From: Punica granatum
Lineage: Eukaryota; Streptophyta; Magnoliopsida; Myrtales; Lythraceae
Length of the DNA: 64,000 nt
Direction: 5' to 3'
Assembly: GCF_007655135.1 (NCBI RefSeq)
Contig: NC_045130.1
Coordinates: 25,611,363-25,675,362 of the forward strand
A program made the translations under genes and the position numbers. This document shows, one piece after another, positions 25,547-35,161 of the stretch. The stretch's first letter is position 1, and each line of letters begins with the position of its first letter. The notes beneath the pieces were generated by a model, which searched no databases, had not been told where the DNA came from, and saw only the letters and a program-made list of their open reading frames with translations.

Positions 25547-25557
25547 GTGGGCCCCAC
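25547..25557 (+). promoter_or_regulatory. Palindromic GTGGGCCCCAC, TCP-type binding site candidate
   Basis: GTGGGCCCCAC is a near-perfect palindrome about 80 bp upstream of the ORF at 25638. Class II TCP transcription factors are known to bind GTGGNCCC. Copy A has the altered form GTAGGCCCCAC. Function is inferred from the motif and position only. Confidence 0.4.
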
Positions 25558-25637
25558 AAGGCTGGGTGGCACTAACACTTCAATCCCGCACCGGCGCCGC
25601 CCAGGCCACTTCCATTCTCTTCTTCCCTTGACCAATC

Positions 25638-26000
25638 ATGAGGTCCCTACAGCAAGATGTTCTCCCGGTTCCCCCTCCGGCGCTGCATATGGCGTCAGAG
25701 TCCCAACCCACTCTGACTTGGATGCTCGTAACCTGGGTGATCATCACGCTCATCATCGTGATCACTGTGTGGGTCATTCTGCGTTGTTGTGGGTCTGCTG
25801 CCGATGGTGGCTGTGGCCGAAGCAAGAAGGAGGAGGTCGCTGCAGCTCAGACTTCTCCGGGGACAGCTCCTCAAGCTCCACACTCTATCCCGGTCCCAGT
25901 ACAGCTCCAGATAATACCTCTGCCTCCAGCCACGGCTACTTATCATGGCTACAGGAGCAGCTACTACGCCCCACCACCACTGCCCACCCTCCGCTGGTAA
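25638..26000 (+). CDS. Small single-pass membrane protein, Pro/Tyr-rich tail (120 aa)
   Basis: Not recognised as a named family. Seen: a short polar N-terminus, one strongly hydrophobic helix (about residues 26-48), then RCCG and a charged Gly/Ser/Lys/Glu patch, followed by a proline- and tyrosine-rich tail. Cysteines directly after the helix could be lipid-modified; that is an inference. The first ATG has A at -3; a second in-frame ATG at 25689 would start 17 residues later and keep the helix. The frame has no intron and is GC-richer than its surroundings. Two overlapping frames over the same bases lack such structure. A GTGGGCCCCAC motif sits just upstream. Small plant proteins of this layout exist, but the role is unknown. 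Confidence 0.5.
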   Translation: MRSLQQDVLPVPPPALHMASESQPTLTWMLVTWVIITLIIVITVWVILRCCGSAADGGCGRSKKEEVAAAQTSPGTAPQAPHSIPVPVQLQIIPLPPATATYHGYRSSYYAPPPLPTLRW

Positions 26001-26054
26001 TGCATAGATGTATCATCCATATACATACGTGCAAACAAACATCATACAGTACGT

Positions 26055-26205
26055 GCACACACAAACACACACTTATATATGTTTATGTATTTAAAATCTG
26101 AACCGAAACACCAAAACACAAATACACACTTATATATGTATATGTATTTAAAATCTGAATCAAAACACCAAAACACAAACACACACTTATATACGTATAT
26201 GGATG
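26055..26205 (+). repeat. 57-bp tandem repeat (about 2.5 copies)
   Basis: The word CACACTTATATATG recurs at intervals of 57 bp (near 26069, 26126 and 26183), each time followed by GTATTTAAAATCTGAA-like sequence and CACCAAAACACAA. Confidence 0.85.
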
Positions 26206-26284
26206 TTTATCAGGTGTCGTACTGTCTGATAGCAAGGATCGAACATTGATTGCTAGTGCTGAACTCGTTTAACTAACAATTGGA

Positions 26285-27290
26285 CTCACCACCAAGTTAA
26301 TTTGTAGATGTATGTTCTATCCTTGTTTTTCGCCCTTTTCTCTGTGCGTGTGACTGTGTATGTATTGTTGACATATATTAGTGAAAGTTCATAATTCATC
26401 AAAACGGGGGGGAGGGTGGGGGTGGGGTTGTGGAAGAAGATATAAAAATTTAACAAATTTTGAATCTGTCACATGTAATTCTTGACACCTGAGATATTCA
26501 TTCAGAATACTACTTAAGTTGCACTTACGATTTCTACCAAAAAAAAAAAACACAAAAGAACAGAAAAGAAAACGAAAGAACTGCACTTCGGATCTAATCT
26601 ATGGAGTTTTGGTGCGCTTATTCATTGTTTTATTTATGGTATTAGTCGGGGTGTAGAATGTCGTTTATTGCTTGCACTGTTTGAGACGTCATTAGAGATT
26701 ATCATTCCTTTGCTCGAAAGTGTTATTGATATTATTATTTGTTATTTATTATTGATTGCACTGGACTTCGTTAAACTCAGAGTCGTTCAGGTCAAAGAGC
26801 TGGATCGTGTCTAAAACTTGATGAGTTCCGAATTCTGAGAATGTTTTAGTAACCCCTTTTCCTTTTCCCCCCTTGTAAAAAGTACTATTTTCTGCATGTT
26901 ATTACCTCTCAGGTTACTTAGATATGTGACGTGTATGTTTCCATTGCTTCCCCTCTTTTGTTCTCTTGACATGTATACTACCTTGATATCAATTAATGAA
27001 AGTTCATATATTATCAAAGAGGGAGGAAGGAATCTGACAATTTCGAAACTGTGGCATGTATTCTTGAGAGCTAATAATACATTAATCTGTAAATCTATAT
27101 TTCACTTGAGATATATCTTATCGAACTGAGTTGGCTTTTCCTCACGGTTTCATTTATGGTAGCACTTGCTATGTAGAATTCAATCATTGTTTGCGCATAT
27201 TAGACATTATAAATAGAAATTATCATTTCTTCTCTGTAAATTGTTTTTAATATTATTTTTTATTTATTTGTAAAATTACAGGGACTGAGA
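26285..27290 (+). repeat. Old direct duplication (two arms) with G-run
   Basis: Sequence near 26285-26790 is repeated in diverged form near 26890-27290. Shared words include GTGAAAGTTCATA / ATGAAAGTTCATA, CTGTCACATGTAATTCTTGA / CTGTGGCATGTATTCTTGA, and ATTTATGGTA followed by GTAGAAT. It is probably an old tandem duplication of non-coding DNA. No gene is seen. Confidence 0.55.
26406..26428 (+). other. G-quadruplex-capable G-run
   Basis: Four G tracts (7, 3, 5 and 4 Gs) separated by single A or T bases meet the standard G3+ short-loop pattern. They stand out in an AT-rich intergenic stretch. Confidence 0.6.
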
Positions 27291-27374
27291 CGGGAAAATT
27301 ATCACTCTGCGAACCTGAAGGGACGAAAGAAGATTATTGGTGTTTTACACATTAGGCATGTCGCATCTATCTAT

Positions 27375-27377
<3 letters not shown>

Positions 27378-27412
<35 letters not shown>

Positions 27413-27475
27413 AACATTAGGAATACTTATCCTATATATATATATATATATAAGAACATTAGGAATGCTTATCCA
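27378..27475 (+). repeat. TA microsatellite with duplicated 25-bp neighbour
   Basis: Two (TA)n runs (about 27380-27410 and 27434-27452) are each followed by AAGAACATTAGGAATRCTTA, which indicates a local tandem duplication of run plus neighbour. Confidence 0.8.
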
Positions 27476-29193
27476 AGAAAACAATATTAGGATTATCATC
27501 ATTATTATTAGGTCTTTTGGAGCATCAGAAGGGAAGAAAGTATTGGTTTCTTGTCCTTTTTATCTGTGAATTTTAATATGAAAATTTGTTTGTTCACGGC
27601 TCGGGGATTTAGACGTTATGAGTTTTTCACCAATTATCCACACACAAATTCCAGTCCGAAAATAAACAAGTGGCCCGTGAGCCTACTTATTACTCTCGGC
27701 CAAATACAACTCAAAGGTCGAGTTGCAATAGGAAAAGATTCACTTGAATATGTGTACCCACAAATCCTTGAGTGTCTTCGGCCACCGTTGCCGAAGGTAG
27801 ACAAATCTTCACCTTGAATGCCCGTGAGCTCCAAGAACGGGAGTGACTTTGATGCATGGGGGATCGATTGAAGGAAAAGTACGGGAATTGAAAGTGCGGT
27901 AAAAGAAGTGCGATGAATGTAAAAGTGCGAGGAAAAAGTAAAGTGGCAATGAAAATACAAAGTGCGGAGAATGAAAAGATGAGCAAATGGTATTACAAAG
28001 AAAATAAACCTAGAAAATAAAGATATGTAAATACAAAGTTTGGGGACCCTAACAACAAACTAGAAAGCACATCTTTATAGGCATTATAATAAAAACTTAG
28101 AAAATTTCTCTAAATGGGTACGCTTATAATTACCATATTGCGATAATATCAAGCTAAGAAATTAACTCCTAACTTACCTAGAAATAAAAATAACAAAATA
28201 TATAAGAGAGATATTTGACTTATTCAACTATCTAAAATCGAAGATATTATGAGATAACACGAAAATATTGCTTCCTTGATCTCCAAGATTAAAATCTCAG
28301 CTGCCACAAATATTTCTTTTCCACTTCTGTTGAATAAGTACAAGCCTAAGCCCATATATATGTATATCTGCATATAATTTCCATCATGGGCTCACCTTAC
28401 CGGGCTTATTCAAATGGGCCTCGTTCTTATATGTCTTGGGCTTGTCTTCAATATATGGGCTTCAATGAGACAGTTTATTTTGTTTATTAATATATATATA
28501 TGAGATCGTACCTAATATTATACTGCAACTTGAATTCAATACTACAATCTAATGAAAATTTCAACATAATTTCCATACTCAGAGAATGCCTACAAAATAA
28601 AATGTAATTATATCCAAGAGGAAATATATGTTTATTGTCCACGAATCGCATAACGCAAGAGCTCATGAAACAATTCATTAAATTGTCTGTTGCTGCAGCT
28701 TAATAGAATGTTTGATGCCTAGAAACAACATTCATGATTTTTGTACTCATAGAAGTCCGTCTTTTAAGGTCAAGTTAATTCAAAAAACTGACTGAAGCGT
28801 TCCCTGAACAATTGGAAAAAACAAGAAATTCCTTAGCCCAAGTGAGAGCGCACTCCCTTCTCTCGCCGATGATTTAAAAACTTGATTCATTAGATGGAAC
28901 ACTTCACAGTGAAATGGAGCATTAACACGCATCCTTCTTTCGGATGTTGCTCTGTTAGCAGGAAAAAAGCCTGCAATCTTATATTTGAAGCAGAAGCTCT
29001 ATGGGTCGATATGTTGACCTTAAGGCAACTATTTCTCTTTGGGCTCTGAAGCTGATTGCTTTTCAACCCCGTTTCTCCTCTTTTGATTCTTGTATTTAAA
29101 AGGCCACTATAAAAGCTTTTGGAATGAGGTTTCGAGTGGCGCTTGAAGCACTGCATGAGCTATCAAAAGAGCATGCAGACAAGGCTCTAAGGC
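27476..29193. other. Intergenic, no gene recognised
   Basis: AT-rich sequence with only short open frames and no domains. The frames at 27551-27817 and on the opposite strand overlap each other and are not supported as coding. Confidence 0.4.
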
Positions 29194-29466
29194 GTGATCT
29201 ACGGTGCCATTCAAGCCAACGACAATGATGAAGCCTCGAATGCTTTATGGACTCGGAAGAGAGACTCGCACTTGTGGAACAAGGCACTGAATTGTTTCTT
29301 CTGGAAAGAGGAGGAACAAATTGATGCTCGATTGGTCAAGTGTTGTGACCTCGTCGGGGAAGTGCAGTGCAAGAAGCTGAAGGAAGAGAGCAAACCTACC
29401 GATGGCCTTGATCAGCCAAAGGGTCCTACTATGAGCGAAGAAGGTCCAGTGAAGAAATCGAAGTAG
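29194..29466 (+). pseudogene. Unrecognised coding remnant
   Basis: Open from a GTG after an in-frame stop. The translated text is hydrophilic, with Trp, Lys and Glu-rich segments and a lysine-rich C-terminus ending PVKKSK. Just upstream, another frame (29126-29190) reads helix-like, coding-looking sequence, as if a frameshift at about 29190 broke one protein. The family was not recognised. It lies 300 bp before a mitochondrial rRNA fragment, so an organellar origin is possible but not shown. Confidence 0.25.
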
Positions 29467-29769
29467 GAAAAGGCTTTTTTTGTACTAAATGCCTTCTTTT
29501 TTCTAATTTCTAATTTTAGAGAGGGGGCTTCAAGTTCTTAGGAAGAGCAATTCGACACGGCTCACATACGGTTCGTGCATTCGGTTCCTTTTTTTTTTTT
29601 TCCCCGGTAAAGGATGTGAACAAATCATTTCTTGTTTCTAGACCGCAATAGTCCTTTCCTTTTTTCGGGTATCACCACGCGCCTTAATCCCCAGCCAAAA
29701 AGAAAGGCCACCAAAAGTAACCACCACCCTGGGGCCTAACCCATTTTAAAGCAGTTCAATTCAAAAGGC

Positions 29770-29905
29770 CCTAGCTAATTCCATGCCAACAGCTGCATTA
29801 AGACGGGACGCCGTGGCAAGTGTTCTTCGGAATGACTGGGTGTAAAGGGCACGTAGGCGGTGAATCGGGTTGAAAAGTTAAAGTCGCCAAAAACTGGCAG
29901 AGATG
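29770..29905 (+). pseudogene. Mitochondrial 18S rRNA fragment (NUMT)
   Basis: Contains GGCAAGTGTTCTTCGGAATG, then CTGGGTGTAAAGGGCACGTA, GGCGGTGAATCGGGTTGAAA and GTCGCCAAAAACTGGC. This is the 530-loop and following helix of plant mitochondrial rrn18 (recognised from memory of the conserved sequence). The 530 loop itself is decayed: TGCCAACAGCTGCATTAAGA stands where the conserved GCAGCCGCGGTAA is expected. Only about 135 bp is recognisable. A rRNA piece this short and mutated is a nuclear copy of mitochondrial DNA, not a functional rRNA gene. Confidence 0.85.
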
Positions 29906-30002
29906 CAATCGGATGTATTTGATTTCTAATTGATCTCTCTTTCCTTCTGTTCAACTTCAATATCTTCTCGTTAGATCAGTAGCATTCTCATGCCATCAAT
30001 AG

Positions 30003-31205
30003 TTTCAGGGTCATCAGTGGCTGAGGAAAATCTCGAACTCAAAGTTGCTCATTCCGGGACCTGAGTCAAATTCTCTGAACCGATCCATAATGAAAGAGTT
30101 GATGGGAAGATCGAGTCTCAGCTTAGGAATGTCAAGGCGAATTGAAGTGAGATGACTTCTCTCGTTGACAAGATGAAGGACAGTCAAGAAGGCTTGTAGC
30201 AAGATTAGGCAAACTGAATAAAAGCTACTTTAAAACTGTCAACGAAGATAAAAAGTTCTAATTTTTCGGGAACACGGCCTGGGTGTCCTAGTTCTGAAGT
30301 CAGTGCTCCAATAAGTCATGACATGAGGTAAGGGCAAGAAATCGACAATCGGGTGGACAAGTGCTTGGTCTTCGTTTAGGTCATAGGCCCCAGACCAGAC
30401 AGAGACTGCAAAGAGCTTCTTAGAAAATAGAAGAAAGAAGCTGGATGAGAATGGAGAGCAAGAGAGGAAAACTCGATACGAAGAGTTCTAATGACAGTTT
30501 AATGGGGTCCCTAGAGGTGCCCGATACTGGCAGATCGGAGGAAGCCTTGAGTAGTGTCATTTCTGTGACTGTTGATGGCAAGTTGACCGAATTTACTAAT
30601 CACCGTGTAGCTGAGGAAGATAGGAAGGTCGTGGATGAAACTGGGGATGCAGCGGAGATCCAGATGGAGGAAAGGAGTTCGCAGAAAAGCTTTGCGCAAG
30701 GTTTGATGCACTGAGCCACCAAGATCGGGGTAAGGTTTCGCTCATGCTAGTCAAGCTCTTCCTTTTTACTGTCCACGAACAAGAAGGAAGAAGTGTTTAA
30801 GCTTCGAGCATTAAGATCCTGTCCAAAGAACATTGAGAATGAGAATGAGAATGGAGGTGGTCAATTGGATTACTTGAGGTGCAGGAGGCAGATGAAGAAT
30901 TCAGGAACATGGAGACGTCCAGTGCTCAAGAAGAAACATCTCGATCATCTGAGATGACAGGTGAGGACAATAAATTGTCTGAGATCGTCTTGATTGCTCA
31001 ATTGGATGGTTTTATGAATTGCATGGGTCATTTTGAATATCAGGTACTGGCAGATAAGGTAGTTCAATCACCCGAGAGTAATTTGAAAGGTATTAATAGT
31101 AAAGTGCGGGGCATCAAGTCGAATATGGAAGTTCTTGGAAGTGGATGCAGCTATGGTGATTTTACTATCATTTTAGTTGGAATTGCTCATGTGTACTGTC
31201 ATCTA
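30003..31205 (+). pseudogene. Decayed coiled-coil-like coding sequence
   Basis: Several open stretches with Lys/Glu/Ser-rich, helix-prone text lie on the plus strand: around 30010-30200 (interrupted by stops), 30445-30714 and 30879-31205. The shared style and orientation suggest one decayed gene or tandem repeats of a gene fragment. No named domain is recognised. Frame breaks and stops argue against function. Confidence 0.35.
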
Positions 31206-31270
31206 TAAGCTAGGTCTCCAGAACAGTGGTGTAGAAAGCTTCGATAGAGTGTATTTCTAAATGTTTTAGC

Positions 31271-32183
31271 TGAAAAACAAATAGTGCTTTGATACTGAAA
31301 GTCTTAGTGTGAGGTCTAGATGGTAACTCCTGCACTATGTACCACATACTGCAGCTCTAGAGGTACGTTTGCCTTATCAAAAGAGTCGATATATGCGCAT
31401 TTAACTAGCTAAAGTAGTGAACTAGCTAAGATACTGAGCATCTAGACATATTATATTTCAAGGAATTAGTTATTTAACTTATTAAAGGTCCCAAATGCTT
31501 TTAAATACAAATCATGGCAATCGCTTCTGTAAAGCTAACCTATGAGCTTCTCATACAGTGATAAATCGCCAGATTATCCCTTCACGGCCGTCAGAACAAC
31601 ATCCAAGGATCTTAAAAGAATGAATCAAACATATAACTAATAAATTAAATAGTGCATCAGCGAACCCAAAAACGTAGGAAAACCACTGGAGATGTCTCAA
31701 GAAAGGCTAAAACGCACCTTAGCTTAGATATGGACAAACTCGTGAGAGCAACTCATCAGTTTAGGAAATACAGTCTTGTTCGCACACGGTTGAGGAGAAT
31801 GTCTATGTCAGCAGCCTTCAAATGTCCCCAAGTTCATTATCTTCAACCTCTCCATACTGAAAACAGAGCCCACAACCTCTATAAACAGGTAATAAAAGAC
31901 ACGACGAAAGTAGCAATATAAGGGAGAAGAAAGAACGTGAAATATAGATATCTTGAAATGGCAGTCTTATACAAGAAGATGACTTCCCGAACCGAAGTTA
32001 TTTTGGGGTTCCTACTGTAGTGTATTTCCCGTACTCTCAAAGATAAGTTGTTGACGCCTTCTATCAGCCTGAGGTTATCACAATCATAAATTCAGGCTCC
32101 TCTAGCTTTAGTAGCATTGAAAAGTTGCTTAACATTTTCAAGGAAGGGCAACCGGTTACGGATAAAGTCTCCAGGGATTTCAA
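31271..32183 (-). repeat. Duplicated NLR 3'-end block, copy 1
   Basis: A 913-bp block nearly repeated at 34224-35161 (938 bp). Both start TGAAAAACA...AGTGCTTTGATACTG and end CTCCAGGGATTTCAA. In copy 2 the last 200 bp read as the final LRRs of the minus-strand LRR pseudogene, so the block consists of LRR 3' coding sequence plus downstream flank. Copy 1 ends abruptly at 32183 in unrelated sequence. It is a displaced copy and non-functional. Confidence 0.85.
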
Positions 32184-33439
32184 GGCTATTGTTAAATGTT
32201 GACATTTGGTCCGCCATGAGGAACCCGACCCTATCGATCCGACCCATACTTGGACCCAAATCTCTCTTGAGGATTGAATGTGGGTTGACCGACATTCATG
32301 TACTGGTTACAAAAATTAATCTCTTCTTACTCCTGGCATTTAATCCCTTGGTGTTAACCCCAAGTAAAGTAAATGGGATTTATGGCAGTACATACATACA
32401 GCCACATTGGGTGTGCTGCGAATGTATGTATGGTGATATACTGCCGTTTACGAGGGATATATGTGAGAGAGTTTGGAGATAAAAACTAGTGTAGGTTGCG
32501 CTCCTATTACAAAAAGTTCGAGTGGGTTCATGTGTTGTGGATCGTGTTTGGTTCTCGCTTGACGCGCAGTGAGAATTCATTGCCTGTGCCGTTTGTATTT
32601 GTTCTTGGGGGAGACTTGGTACGTGATCAATTCCGCTAACGATTTCTTGGGGAACCTGGTACAAAACTTCAAGAGGTAAGTCGAATTTATTCTTGGGTCA
32701 AAATATATCGGGTTTATGATATGGGTCATATTTCCCAACACTAAGACTTAGTAGAGCTTGGATATGTTACTTATTTCTTTTATCTCATTCTGTCAATATT
32801 GCTTTATATATCTGAAGGAATCTTTTATTATATTGGAATAGCGTGTTTGGATTCTAATCCATAAAAGGTTTCAAGCAACTGTTGGAAGTTGAATTGATGT
32901 GGAAGAGGAAAACTAACTGAGATTTCAAATGTTGCGCTACACGTACGGGTGCAAATTCTAGTATAATATAAAGAGACTATATGGATATGTCGTGAAAATT
33001 ATGTTGAAAATCATGGTCAATATACAACTAAAATAAGTAAAAAAAGCTACTTTAAATCATCTATATTTATTTTCATAAATTTTCCAAAACAAGAATAATT
33101 TAGAACATAACCTTTTATTATGAACACTTGTGCTATATCTATGTTCAAGACTTTCGAAATCGTTTCACATAAATATTTCATAAAAATTAAAACTTCTAAT
33201 TGTTTAACTTTCTAATTATTAAAATAAAATCAATTATTATGGACTACTGTGTTATATATATTCAAGATTGAAAATTTTCAATCTCGTTTTATAGAAATAT
33301 TTCATAAAAAATAAAATAAAATTTGATTTTAATTAGTAAATCTATTAAGAGAATTATTTATATTCAAGCATTTAAGAAATAGTATATGTCTTTCATGTGA
33401 TAGGATAGAGGGATAGGATAGAGGGACAGTGAGTAGCAA
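32184..33439. other. Spacer between NLR fragments
   Basis: No gene recognised. A sequence ending GTGCAAATTCTAGT (about 32951-32964) resembles a Helitron 3' end but lacks a convincing hairpin or 5' partner. A duplicated GGATAGAGGGATA motif at 33402-33427 abuts the end of the NB-ARC fragment. Confidence 0.35.
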
Positions 33440-34223
33440 AATGCCTCTTCTTTTTTGGTGTCAAAAGACCCTCGGCCATCCACAATGATATCAAGTCGTC
33501 CTTATCGAATTCGTAGTCCTTGGGGAATACAGCGCAATACGCAAAGCAACGCTTCAAGTCCGAAGGGAGATAGAAATAGCTGAGCTTCAAAGCCTGAGGA
33601 ACACCATTAGTCTCTTCTGGAAGATCCCATATCTTACTCTTTGCTATGGCTGTCCAGTCGTTGAGTTCATACTTTGATCTGAGCACGCCCCCGACAGTCT
33701 TTGCTGCTAGAGGCGGGCCTGCACATTTCACAGCCATCTTCTCGCCTGCAGGCTTCAGATCAGGGCAGTTATCAAAGTTGACCGCACCAAGCGCATGGTA
33801 AGCGAGTAAGGCCTTACAATCATCGGGGGAAAGCGTACCCAAAGGTGTACGCTGGGTCGGTCCTGCTCTTCATGGTGGATGCAACGGTCTGATTTCGAGT
33901 TGTGACGATGATTTTGCTCCCTTTCTCTCCGCTGGACTTGAAAGGCTAGTCCAGCTCTCGTAATCCTCGTTCCACACATCGTCCAAAACAATGAGGAATT
34001 TCTTCCCCGAGAGGGTCCTCTAGAGTTCAACTTGGAGGGCATCCAAATCCTTCACCTCATGAGAAGGAGCTCCACCAGCACCCACCTTCTGCAAGATCGT
34101 CTTTGTTAAGGCAAGCGCGTCGAACTCATTGGAGACACAGGCCCACGCTCTCACATGGAAGGTTTCCTTCACCTTCTCATCATTATAGACTGACTGAGCG
34201 AGAGTCATCTTGCCTACCTCTCC
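33440..34223 (-). pseudogene. CNL-type NB-ARC fragment
   Basis: Minus strand. Seen in order: a damaged P-loop GEVGKMTLAQ (Met where the family has Thr after Lys), RNBS-A with RAWACVSNEFD, kinase-2 [16 protein letters not shown]-like [11 protein letters not shown], the GLPLA position as GPPLAAKTVGG, and RNBS-D CFAYCAVFPKDYEF. The Trp in kinase-2 and the CFAYC motif place it in the coiled-coil NLR (CNL, RPP13-like) group of intracellular immune receptors. It has an in-frame TAG at about 34020 and at least two frameshifts between kinase-2 and GLPLA. There is no coiled coil before it and no LRR after it; it begins exactly at the P-loop, where the duplicated block ends (34223/34224), and stops near the LTPKK position. 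Clearly non-functional. Confidence 0.9.
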
Positions 34224-35161
34224 TGAAAAACAGAAAAGTGCTTTGATACTGAAAGTCTTAGCGTGAGGTCTAGATGGTAACTCCTGCACTATATGCCACA
34301 TACTGCAACTCTAGAGGTACGTTTGCCTCGTCAAACCAGTCGATATATGCGCATTTAACTAGCTAAAGTTGTCAACTAGCTATGGTAATGAGCATCTCGA
34401 CATATTATATTTCAAGGAATTAGTTATTTAACTTATTAAAGGTCCCATATGCTTTTAAATACAAATCATGGCAATCGCTCCTGTAAAGCTAACCTATGAG
34501 CTCCTCATACAGTGATAAATCACTAGCTTATCCCTTCACGGCCATCAGAGCAATATCCAAGAATCTTAAAAGAATGAATCAAACATACAACTAATAAATT
34601 AAATAGTGCATCAGGGTATGCAAAACCGTAGAAAAACCACTGGAGATGTCTCAGGAAGCTAAAACATTCCTTAGCATAGATCGGGAAAAAACTTGCGAGA
34701 GCAACTCATCAGTTTACGAAATAGTCTTTTTCGCGCACAATTGAGGAGAAGGGCTGAGTTACAGATAATGAACTGCTATGTCAGCAGCCTTCAGATGTCC
34801 CAAGTTCATTATCTTCAACCTCTTCATACTGAGAACAGAGCACAGCCTCTATAAACAGGTGACAAAAGACACGACGAGAGTAGCAATATAAAGGAGAAGA
34901 AAGAACGTGAAATATAGATATCTTGAAATGGCAGTCTTACTAGCTACACAAGAAGATGACTCCCCGAACCTAAGTTATTTTGGGGTTCCTACTGCAGTGT
35001 ATTTCCCATACTCTCAAAGATAGGTTGTTGATGCCTTCTATCAGCCTGAGGTTATCACAATCATAAATTTCGAGCTCCTCTATCTTTGTTAGCATTGAAA
35101 AGTTGCTTAATTTTTTCAAGGAAGGGCAACCGGTTACGGATAAAGTCTCCAGGGATTTCAA
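34224..35161 (-). repeat. Duplicated NLR 3'-end block, copy 2
   Basis: Partner of 31271-32183. It runs in its natural place at the 3' end of the LRR pseudogene (34960-36880), then into 3' flank. The NB-ARC fragment is joined directly to its outer end. Confidence 0.85.

Larger units (their letters stand above)
23147..25625 (+). repeat. Duplicated block, copy B, interrupted by a transposon
   Basis: Matches copy A from about 23147, then is interrupted at 23350 by a 1.24-kb element, and resumes at about 24600 with roughly 200 bp of copy A missing at the junction. Landmarks GGTTGAATTATGTT (about 24674), AAACCCACTAGAAG (about 24786) and GCGCTGAAGACAAGAAATG (about 25471) appear in the same order as in copy A. 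Its far end runs into the start of the membrane-protein ORF at 25638, so part of the block may act as upstream sequence of that gene. Confidence 0.8.

Noticed and set aside
25490..26101. 203-codon plus-strand frame overlapping the small membrane-protein ORF
   Set aside because: It is out of frame with the hydrophobic-helix frame and gives His/Thr-rich low-complexity text; its start lies in the repeated block. The 25638 frame is the better candidate.
29545..29590. Group II intron domain V-like words (ACGGCTC and TACGGTTCG) before the rRNA fragment
   Set aside because: The two words are in the wrong relative orientation to form the domain V hairpin, and no other intron domain is seen.
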